The notes beneath the pieces were generated by a model. It worked only from the letters and a program-made list of their open reading frames with translations. It searched no databases and was not told the DNA's origin. A stretch of 64,000 nt of DNA, taken from positions 18,111-82,110 of the forward strand of contig CAJXZM010000006.1 in the NCBI GenBank assembly GCA_913063125.1, written 5' to 3'. The translations under genes and the position numbers were made by a program. This document shows, one piece after another, positions 38,359 through 45,291 of this stretch (its first letter is position 1; each line of letters begins with the position of its first letter). Origin of the DNA: an uncultured Gammaproteobacteria bacterium. Lineage in GTDB: Bacteria; Pseudomonadota; Gammaproteobacteria; Pseudomonadales; Ketobacteraceae.

Positions 38359-38383
38359 ACCCCATATCTAAGCGATATGGGGT
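38359..38383 (+). promoter_or_regulatory. Perfect 10-bp hairpin between acyl-CoA dehydrogenase and hydroxylase genes
   Basis: ACCCCATATC (38359-38368), loop TAAGC, GATATGGGGT (38374-38383). No T-run follows, and the hydroxylase ATG is 52 bp downstream on the same strand. It may be an mRNA processing or stabilising element, or a weak terminator. Confidence 0.55.
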
Positions 38384-38434
38384 GTCAAATAGATAAGCAA
38401 AGTTTGAGCATAAGATTAATTGTGAGGAAAAATC

Positions 38435-39616
38435 ATGTTTCGATATCTTCGTTTTTATATTACACCAATCGCAGGTTTGGCTATTTCTTTGGGGTTATTC
38501 TATGGTGGAATGTGGGTTTGGATGCCTGCATTTATTTACGTGGCGGGAGCTGCCGTACTAGATCAGTTCCTTAAAAAAGATCTAAATGATGAACCCTATG
38601 GTATTGAGTTCTTGATGGATCTTGCACTCTACTTATCATTACCGACTGCAATATTGATGTTTTTATCCTTATTTTGGGCTGCAGGGAGTGGTACCCAAGA
38701 CCCCTTAGCGCTAGGTATATTCATGCAATCTATAACGGGTCATGATGTATTTTCTGCACGAGACTCTACTGCATGGTATCACTACGTATTAATGTTTATC
38801 AGTTTGATACTCCCCGCAACTGGCATCGGTGGGCTAGCAGGACACGAGCTAACACATCGTACAGGTAAGCCTTTTGACCTTTGGCTTGGCCGTATTACTA
38901 TGGCTTTAAACTGGGGGATCGCTTTTCCGATTGAGCATGTCTACGGACATCACAGTTATGTCGGAACAACAAAAGATCCAGCGACTGCAGCTCGCGGAGA
39001 TTCCGTTTACCAACACCTTCCAAAAGCTATGTACCGCACCATTGTTAACGCATGGGAGATTGAAACCAAACGATTGGATAAAATTGATTCTTCCATTTTA
39101 TCCTGGAACAATGTTCTACTAAGAATGGCTGTAATCTCAACTTCTACAACCTTTCTCGCCTATTATTGTGCAGGCTTGACAGGTGTAGCATTCCACCTAC
39201 TGGTATGTTTTTCAACAAAGTTCGCGCTGGAAGTACTCAATTATGTTGAACACTATGGATTAATTCGTGAACCAGACCAACCTGTACAACCTAGACATTC
39301 CTGGAACTGTAATCATATCGTCAGTACCGTTTTTACCTATAACTTAACTCGGCACAGTCACCACCACGCTGACGCTCAGGCTCCTTATCAAGACCTTAAG
39401 GCTTATCCGGATCAACCTGAGATGCCAAACGGTTTGGCGAGCTGCCTTCTAACATCACTGATTCCGGGTGTATGGCGAAAAATCATTACACCTAAATTAG
39501 TTGAGTGGGACGCGATGTATGCAGCCAAATCGGAATACGACTTAATTGCCGAAGCAAACAATCAGAGTCATTGGCCAGAACTGCAGGGGAATATCACGAA
39601 AAGCATAGCCAAATAG
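38435..39616 (+). CDS. XylM/AlkB-family integral-membrane di-iron hydroxylase
   Basis: 393 aa. All four His clusters of the family are present: GHELTHR (136-142), EHVYGHH (167-173), NYVEHYG (269-275) and LTRHSHHH (304-311). About six hydrophobic segments surround them. The N-terminus (YGGMWVW, then LDLYLSLP-like text) and the C-terminus (KLVEWDAMYAAKSEYDLIAEAN, given in part, and HWP) resemble xylene monooxygenase XylM more than Pseudomonas AlkB. The enzyme would hydroxylate a terminal or benzylic methyl with O2. GAGG stands eight bases before the ATG. The partner is likely the XylA-type reductase at 33429. Whether the substrate is an alkane, a cyclic terpenoid or an aromatic methyl is open. 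Confidence 0.92.
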   Translation: MFRYLRFYITPIAGLAISLGLFYGGMWVWMPAFIYVAGAAVLDQFLKKDLNDEPYGIEFLMDLALYLSLPTAILMFLSLFWAAGSGTQDPLALGIFMQSITGHDVFSARDSTAWYHYVLMFISLILPATGIGGLAGHELTHRTGKPFDLWLGRITMALNWGIAFPIEHVYGHHSYVGTTKDPATAARGDSVYQHLPKAMYRTIVNAWEIETKRLDKIDSSILSWNNVLLRMAVISTSTTFLAYYCAGLTGVAFHLLVCFSTKFALEVLNYVEHYGLIREPDQPVQPRHSWNCNHIVSTVFTYNLTRHSHHHADAQAPYQDLKAYPDQPEMPNGLASCLLTSLIPGVWRKIITPKLVEWDAMYAAKSEYDLIAEANNQSHWPELQGNITKSIAK

Positions 39617-39641
39617 ATACTAAGAATTCTGCATTTTCAAT

Positions 39642-39681
39642 GCTAAGGCTTTGGCCTATTAACTAAGCCGAAAGCTTTAGC
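39642..39681. terminator. Long imperfect hairpin after hydroxylase gene
   Basis: GCTAAGGCTTTGGC (39642-39655) pairs with GCCGAAAGCTTTAGC (39667-39681), with one mismatch and one bulge. It begins 26 bp after the hydroxylase stop. There is no T-run, but position and stem length suit a terminator. Confidence 0.5.
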
Positions 39682-39805
39682 GTTGTGTCGTAAAAAGAAT
39701 AATTTATGCAAAAAGCAGTAAATAGGTTTTTTTGACTTTCGCAGCTCGAGCGTAGAATTATTGAGGTAACGTAGGACAACCTTGGTATCACGCTTATCAA
39801 TGGAT

Positions 39806-40348
39806 TTAATAAGGCTTAAATTTCGCGCGTGGCGATTTCCAAGTTGGAAATGCCAATTCTGAACCCGCTAACGAAGAATGCTCGCCGCAGCGTATCATAG
39901 ATGAGTTTTTCATACCGAGTTGTGTAATAAAGTATGCATCTAATTGTGCTTCGATGGTGTCGGCTGTAATCGTCCCCCCAAAGACATCTAAGATAGACCT
40001 AATGGCTAGGTCTTTAACGTCACCGTACGACCAGGCAATATTAGTGAGTGCGGTATTTTTTTCAACCGGATCAAAATTAGCATGCACCTCGCCATGGTGA
40101 AGTGCCTTCCCCCCACCTACATCACTCGTTAGTAAGATGACAGGTGCATTGAGCGTGTTATATGCGCCGACACCCATGACTCTCATGTTTTTAACGCCTT
40201 GCGCACTTCTGCCGCCCTTACATATATAAAAACAATGATCAGGGATGATGTGATGCCCCGTTAAATAAGCACTAGGCCCAACGGGAGCACGATGAAGGAA
40301 GCCCGCTTCGGCAAAACTCATGATTTCTAGCTCTTTATAAGTGGGCAT
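39806..40348 (-). CDS. GHH-signature HNH/Endo VII-type nuclease (orphan toxin domain)
   Basis: 180 aa from ATG 40348. YLTGHHIIPDHCFY (about 28-41) followed by YNTLNAPVILL and HHGEVHANFD matches the conserved GHH ... Y(N/D)xxxAPxI ... HGxxH layout of HNH/Endo VII nuclease toxin domains found at the ends of RHS, PAAR and VgrG effectors. Here the domain stands alone, with no delivery domain. The same frame stays open upstream to a TGA at 40436-40438 and the 29 codons between them (GYSPVKRYTLVNNKHHANY and onward) look coding but have no ATG, GTG or TTG, so the gene may have lost its 5' end. No immunity gene is evident in the 190 bp downstream. Activity unproven. Confidence 0.65.
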   Translation of the reverse strand: MPTYKELEIMSFAEAGFLHRAPVGPSAYLTGHHIIPDHCFYICKGGRSAQGVKNMRVMGVGAYNTLNAPVILLTSDVGGGKALHHGEVHANFDPVEKNTALTNIAWSYGDVKDLAIRSILDVFGGTITADTIEAQLDAYFITQLGMKNSSMIRCGEHSSLAGSELAFPTWKSPRAKFKPY

Positions 40349-40585
40349 GGCGATATGCTCGATGTAGTTGGCGTGATGTTTATTATTGACGAGAGTATAT
40401 CGTTTAACGGGGGAATAACCTTGTGAATAAGCACTTCAATTGGTATGTTAGAAATAGCAGAAAAACGGCCATTAGTTTAGTAGTGAGCTGTTTCTTGGGA
40501 AAAGGCTGGGGCTATCTCTGTCTACCAATAATTCCCAGATAAAAATGCTAAATTGTTTACAGTAACCAATAGTAACCCTAACTCC

Positions 40586-41602
40586 ATGACCAAAAAACAC
40601 ATCATTGATCCAAATTGGGTTATGCCCGCAAAACAAGCCAAGCATACACTTCAGATCGGCGAACGCTTAGGCGTATCTGAAGATAAGATCATCGAGATGT
40701 GCCAATTAGACAATACGTGGTTCAAAATCCCTGATTACCAAATACCTGTCGGGCCTTTCTATGAACTTAATAAGGAAATCGCAAAAGCTGCTGGCAATCC
40801 CGATCTGGGCATTCTTGTCGGGCGAGCAGCATATCTAAACATTGGTCATTTACTATTATACCTGTCGAGTATTTGTGGCTCTCTTCGACAATGGTTAAAT
40901 ATGATGCCCAATGTATTGGAGATGTATGGCGATTTAGGAAAAGCCGTTATCATTCGGGAGGATAACACCTTGCGGAGTGAGTGGCGTCCATCGGCGCCCT
41001 TTTCAGTCAGTGGACGCTACACGATTGACATGGTGTTAAGTACGGCTAACTCGATATTAACGTCCATTTGCCTTCAACCCATAACCATTAGTAAAGCCCT
41101 GTTCACCTACCCTAAACCGAAAGATCTCACGGTATTAACTCAGTGTTTTGGCGCCAATCTAGCTTTCGATCAACCATTTAGTGCTCTCTACTTTGATGAG
41201 AGGTCATTAGATTATCCATTGATCGAATCTATCAGTGAGGTGTCCAGCACTTCCCAAAACCCATGGCAACAATATGTAGATACCGTTGCCGGAGATGAAT
41301 TCCTCAAAGCTCTACGCCAAAGTATCGTCTGCGCGCTACCCACTGGTGATATGACAATAGATATCGTGGCGGGAGATTTAAATGTATCCCGAAGAACATT
41401 ACAGCGAAGGCTCTCAGAAAGAAGTACCAATTTTTTACAGGAGGTACAGGACTTACGATCACAGATGGCTCTACGCTTTTTAGCCGATCGACAATTAGGA
41501 ATTACCAGCATCGCATTCTTGCTAGGTTATGCAGATTCCTCTACATTTTCCTCTGCCTTTAAAACATGGCATGGATGCGCCCCCTCAGAATACCGACGCT
41601 AA
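40586..41602 (+). CDS. AraC-family regulator with arabinose-binding-like domain
   Basis: 338 aa from ATG 40586; a TTG at 40553 in the same frame is less likely. The first 200 residues resemble the Arabinose_bd ligand domain (ILVGRAAYLNIGHLLLYL). The C-terminal AraC domain has IVAGDLNVSRRTLQRRLSER, IAFLLGYADSSTFSSAFKTW and the ending APSEYRR. It is more distant from the two paralogues at 32213 and 35907 than they are from each other. It lies upstream of, and co-directional with, the acyl-CoA dehydrogenase at 41761 and likely controls it. Confidence 0.88.
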   Translation: MTKKHIIDPNWVMPAKQAKHTLQIGERLGVSEDKIIEMCQLDNTWFKIPDYQIPVGPFYELNKEIAKAAGNPDLGILVGRAAYLNIGHLLLYLSSICGSLRQWLNMMPNVLEMYGDLGKAVIIREDNTLRSEWRPSAPFSVSGRYTIDMVLSTANSILTSICLQPITISKALFTYPKPKDLTVLTQCFGANLAFDQPFSALYFDERSLDYPLIESISEVSSTSQNPWQQYVDTVAGDEFLKALRQSIVCALPTGDMTIDIVAGDLNVSRRTLQRRLSERSTNFLQEVQDLRSQMALRFLADRQLGITSIAFLLGYADSSTFSSAFKTWHGCAPSEYRR

Positions 41603-41740
41603 CGTGGCACCAAAACAACGATCTTTGGCGCTAGATCCAATGCGGTTCAACACCTAGAGCTTTATGATCATCTCAATGACTTCGCCAAGCAAGCGCTTGA
41701 CCTCTTAAACTCTAAATCTCCTGAATTCTCAATCTCCTAA
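41603..41740 (+). other. Coding-like tail after the AraC stop codon
   Basis: Directly after the TAA of the AraC gene the same frame stays open for 45 codons to a TAA at 41738-41740, with protein-like composition (NAVQHLELYDHLNDFAKQAL). The AraC domain is complete without it. It could be a remnant of another gene or chance; no start codon supports independent expression. Confidence 0.25.
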
Positions 41741-41760
41741 CTATGGAGAAGGATAACCCC

Positions 41761-42936
41761 ATGTCTTTGGATTTCGATAGCGCCCGATTACACAACCCAC
41801 ACCTCACTCCAGAACATGAGAGTTGGCGTACCCAACTTCGTAAATTCCTTGATCGAGAAGTCGCACCATTCTTAGATGAGTGGGATGACAATGAAAAAAT
41901 ACCGAATGAACTATGGGCCAAAGCAGCAGAAATTGGCCTGCTTCAAGTTGGCTACCCCGAGGCCTACGGCGGCATATCTGATGGGATTGACCAACACTAC
42001 GTTAATATTACTGGCGAAGAACTAGGGCGCATCGGTTCCGCAGGCGGAGTCGCGAGCACCCTGCTGATTCATGGCATAGGTTTACCGCCGGTCATTAATT
42101 TTAGCAACGATGATATTAGGGAACAGGTTATACCCAATGTTCTATCCGGAGAAAAGCGAATCTCTCTTGGCATCACAGAACCCTCCGGTGGTTCCGATGT
42201 AGCCAATATCAAAACCACAGCCAAAAAAGAAGGTGATTTCTACATTGTAAATGGGAGCAAAACATTTATCTCCGGCGGCATGGGTGCCAACTGGGTAAGC
42301 ACCGCCGTGAGAACAGGTGGTGAAGGTGCAGCGGGCGTATCAATGCTGCTTATTCCAATGGACCTTGACGGCGTATCTCGTACGCCGATAAAGAAAAAGC
42401 AGGGATGGTTGTGTTCTGACACTGCCACCCTATATTTTGATCACGTTAAAGTACCTGCTAAGTATCTAATCGGTAAAGAAGGTCAGGGGTTTCGCGTCAT
42501 CATGAATAATTTTAATAGCGAGCGCTTGGCAATGGCTGTTTCCATGGAGGCCTGTTCACGGTGTTGCCTGGAAGAAGCGGTCAATTGGGCTCGACAGCGT
42601 GAAACCTTCGGGAGTCGACTTACGGACCATCAAGTGATTCGTCATAAAATTGCAACGATGAAGCAGCGTATTAACGCAACACAAACCTACCTATTACACC
42701 TTACTCAAGCGTACATTGAAGATAGAATTCACCCTGGTGACCTCGCAATGCTTAAAGTGCAGGCTAGCGAAACAATGGAGTTTTGCGCCCGCGAAGCAAG
42801 CCAAATTTTGGGTGGTGCGAGCTATTTGCGAGGAAGCAAGGTTGAGCGTATTTATCGAGAAGTCCGCGTTAATGCAATTGGTGGAGGTTCAGAAGAGATA
42901 ATGCGGGATCTTGCGGCAAGTCAGTATCAACTTTAA
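41761..42936 (+). CDS. Acyl-CoA dehydrogenase (second copy)
   Basis: 391 aa from ATG 41761. The frame opens at ATG 41743, but GGAGAAGG at 41745-41752 is an ideal Shine-Dalgarno for 41761 and would lie inside the longer form, so the later start is chosen. Motifs: GITEPSGGSDVANI, FISGGMGANWV, RQRETFGSRLTDHQ, GGASYLRGSKVERIYREVR (in part) and GGGSEEIMRDLA with the catalytic Glu. It is divergent from the copy at 37212 and likely has another acyl-CoA substrate. Two acyl-CoA dehydrogenases in the cluster suggest a branched or cyclic acid needing more than one desaturation step; that is inference. Confidence 0.92.
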   Translation: MSLDFDSARLHNPHLTPEHESWRTQLRKFLDREVAPFLDEWDDNEKIPNELWAKAAEIGLLQVGYPEAYGGISDGIDQHYVNITGEELGRIGSAGGVASTLLIHGIGLPPVINFSNDDIREQVIPNVLSGEKRISLGITEPSGGSDVANIKTTAKKEGDFYIVNGSKTFISGGMGANWVSTAVRTGGEGAAGVSMLLIPMDLDGVSRTPIKKKQGWLCSDTATLYFDHVKVPAKYLIGKEGQGFRVIMNNFNSERLAMAVSMEACSRCCLEEAVNWARQRETFGSRLTDHQVIRHKIATMKQRINATQTYLLHLTQAYIEDRIHPGDLAMLKVQASETMEFCAREASQILGGASYLRGSKVERIYREVRVNAIGGGSEEIMRDLAASQYQL

Positions 42937-43107
42937 CCAGAACAGGGGGTTGCTAAAAAGAGGGTCCTGCTAAAGAGCCGTCACGCTAGACAAGCGTTGT
43001 GTCGAAAATGTTCATTTGTCATTACGTTGCAGCCCAAAAGACTCGCTACCCTCCCGCTAAATAGAATTTACTTTATGCTAGGTTGTTTAAATGTAATTTC
43101 AATGTTT

Positions 43108-44328
43108 TTAGCATTGCAACAATTCCTTCACTGGAATTGACTCATCTACAAGTCGCTTAAGATCTATTTCAAGTTTTTGTGAGATGATTTTTTTGCTTAA
43201 CATAAATTCCTGTGGGCGATTCACACAATCAGCTGAAATCAGCTTTTCATCTTTAAAATAAAATGCGGCGAAGCTTCGGCTTGTGAAATTATCGCCACGG
43301 ATTAGCACTTGATCATAACCCTGACTAAGACCGGCAATCTGTAACTTTAAATCGTACTGATCAGACCAAAACCAAGGCAGACTATTGTATTCCTTTTTAA
43401 CACCGCATATTGACGCAGCAGCGGTCTTTCCTTGTTCACTCGCATTCGGTACAGATTCCAAGCGAATTCGGCGATCATACCTTTTATTGAAATGGTTGGT
43501 GCAGTCGCCAGCTGCAACAATATTGTCATCATTGGTGCAACAAAATTCATTAACAACGATACCGTTGTTTACAGTTATACCCGCATCTTCAGCAAGCTCT
43601 ACATTAGGCAAAACACCCACACCCACCACCACCAAATCAGCCGGAAACACCGACCCATCAGCACAGATGACTTTTTCACAATGGGTGTCACCTGTAATAC
43701 TCACAACAGACATATCAGTACGTACATCAACCCCCTTTTCAGTGTGAATCCGGGTATAAAACTCAGATAGTTCCGGCGCAGTTACGCGCTGTAAAATCCT
43801 TGAAGCCATCTCAAGGACAAGCACTTTCATACCAAGCTTTCTCAATGCTGAAGCCGTTTCTAAACCAATGTAACCACCACCAACAATAACGGCATGTTCA
43901 CCTTCTGTAACCTGACTCCTAATGCCCTCTGCATCTGCGATATTTCGCACATAATGTATGCCTTGAAGTTCGCTACCGGGCAACGAGACCTTCCTAACTC
44001 TAGACCCCATACAAAGTGCTAGCTTGTCATAAGATAACTCTTGGCCGTCGGTGAGGGTTAAGGTTTTCGTGTCTCTGTCTATGGCTGTAACACGGCCAAC
44101 CATGAATTGGATATTATTATTTTCGTAAAATGCCTCTGGACGAATGGCTAAACTATCAACCGTTTTTTCACCTGCCAGAAATGCTTTAGAAAGTGGTGGA
44201 CGGTGATAGGGTAGATAGGGTTCATCTCCCACCACTAAAATATCACCTTCCCAACCCCCTTGTCGTAGCGAAGGCGCCAGCTGAGCTGCAGCGTGGCTGG
44301 CTCCAATTATTATGCATTTCTTTGTCAT
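43108..44328 (-). CDS. NAD(P)H-dependent ferredoxin/rubredoxin reductase-type flavoprotein
   Basis: 406 aa from ATG 44328, which has AGGACC nine bases upstream; 17 extra in-frame codons upstream are rejected. FAD loop IIIGASHAAAQLAPSLR, YHRPPLSK, NAD loop VIVGGGYIGLETASALRKLG, and VAAGDCTNH, followed by the C-terminal WFWSDQYDLKLQIAG typical of putidaredoxin-reductase, BphA4 and rhodocoxin-reductase relatives. It reduces a small iron-sulfur protein for an oxygenase or P450. Neither ferredoxin nor P450 is adjacent, so the partner lies elsewhere. Located 170 bp beyond the acyl-CoA dehydrogenase in opposite orientation. Confidence 0.9.
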   Translation of the reverse strand: MTKKCIIIGASHAAAQLAPSLRQGGWEGDILVVGDEPYLPYHRPPLSKAFLAGEKTVDSLAIRPEAFYENNNIQFMVGRVTAIDRDTKTLTLTDGQELSYDKLALCMGSRVRKVSLPGSELQGIHYVRNIADAEGIRSQVTEGEHAVIVGGGYIGLETASALRKLGMKVLVLEMASRILQRVTAPELSEFYTRIHTEKGVDVRTDMSVVSITGDTHCEKVICADGSVFPADLVVVGVGVLPNVELAEDAGITVNNGIVVNEFCCTNDDNIVAAGDCTNHFNKRYDRRIRLESVPNASEQGKTAAASICGVKKEYNSLPWFWSDQYDLKLQIAGLSQGYDQVLIRGDNFTSRSFAAFYFKDEKLISADCVNRPQEFMLSKKIISQKLEIDLKRLVDESIPVKELLQC

Positions 44329-44418
44329 GATGTTATAGGTCCTTTGCTCTGCGATATGTACCGAAGACAATACGCTCAAATATCCTATTTACTTTATCCA
44401 TCTAGCTTCACAACGAAA

Positions 44419-44455
44419 GGTCATTTTTTGACATAATAAAAGGCATAAAATGACC
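44419..44455. promoter_or_regulatory. Inverted repeat upstream of the ferredoxin-reductase gene
   Basis: GGTCATTTT (44419-44427) and AAAATGACC (44447-44455), perfect 9-bp arms around 19 bases, 90 bp upstream of the flavoprotein start and downstream of the unrecognised gene at 44543. It could be an operator or a terminator of the latter; the sequence does not decide. Confidence 0.35.
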
Positions 44456-44542
44456 CTTTGCTGCGTAATGCAACAAGGAAGCTATACTCATTAGGTGAAA
44501 GAGGAAAGTCATAGAGGTTAGAACAAATATGCCATGAGGCAG

Positions 44543-45220
44543 TTAATTACTTACCAAGGACCGCTCGATAAGAGATGCATAGGTCGTTAACTGAGATGAG
44601 GACATCTTACTAACGATGCGTTTCGTTTCAAACGCGTTCATTTTCATCCACAACTTCGTAGCCCACTCAACAATCTTGACAACCAAAAACTTGGCTTTCA
44701 TATCCGCTAACGGCTGCAGCATTTCATACTCAAGTATAGCCTTTAACCCATCACTGCTATATTTTACTAGCTCATCATTAAACATTCCCTTTTCAGGGTT
44801 TTCTCTTAACTTTTCTACAAGCTGATCCGATGAGCTTGCGAGCGATGAACTGATCGGAATTTGAAAATAATAGTCTTTTCCATCAAATACCGGCAGTCGA
44901 TCCTCCATTATTGTTGAAATATGGAGGAGTTCCTTTTCACCATAATTAGAAAATGCTTTTTTGATCATTTTGTTTTGTATTGAAAGAGAAGCATCTAGCG
45001 ACTTATGGACTGTTTTAATGACCTTCTCTCCGGCTCCCAACTCAATAAGAGGCTGAAGAAAATAGCTCTCATTAAACGCCAATGAAGTGATACCCATATT
45101 GGTAACGATTAAGTTAGTATGTTTTCCGGGGACAGGGTCACTACGCAGGGTATCGACTAATTCCTTCATCGACGTATATGCGCGTTTTTCTACGACAACT
45201 TTCAAGAAGCGCTGATCCAT
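44543..45220 (-). CDS. Unrecognised 225-aa protein
   Basis: No signal peptide and no clear membrane segment; predicted mostly helical, with many charged residues. A repeated theme is Met/Leu-rich helices such as EYEMLQPLADMKAKFLVVKIVEW. No family recognised. It lies 71 bp downstream of the molybdenum-hydroxylase large subunit on the same strand and upstream of the ferredoxin-reductase, so it could belong to that transcript. A regulatory or structural role is possible but unsupported. Confidence 0.7.
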   Translation of the reverse strand: MDQRFLKVVVEKRAYTSMKELVDTLRSDPVPGKHTNLIVTNMGITSLAFNESYFLQPLIELGAGEKVIKTVHKSLDASLSIQNKMIKKAFSNYGEKELLHISTIMEDRLPVFDGKDYYFQIPISSSLASSSDQLVEKLRENPEKGMFNDELVKYSSDGLKAILEYEMLQPLADMKAKFLVVKIVEWATKLWMKMNAFETKRIVSKMSSSQLTTYASLIERSLVSN

Positions 45221-45291
45221 ATTTATTATTTTCCTATTATACTTATTGTAAACAGCAGTTTGGCGTAACGCATACCCACTGACAGACAGAA

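Noticed and set aside
39679..43004. Shared 12-mer AGCGTTGTGTCG at 39679-39690 and 42993-43004, after the hydroxylase and second acyl-CoA dehydrogenase genes
   Set aside because: Many 12-mers are expected to occur twice by chance in 64 kb, and the flanks do not match.
44440..44451. TTGACA (44428) and TAAAAT (44446) as a promoter
   Set aside because: Spacing is 12 bp, too short for a sigma-70 promoter.
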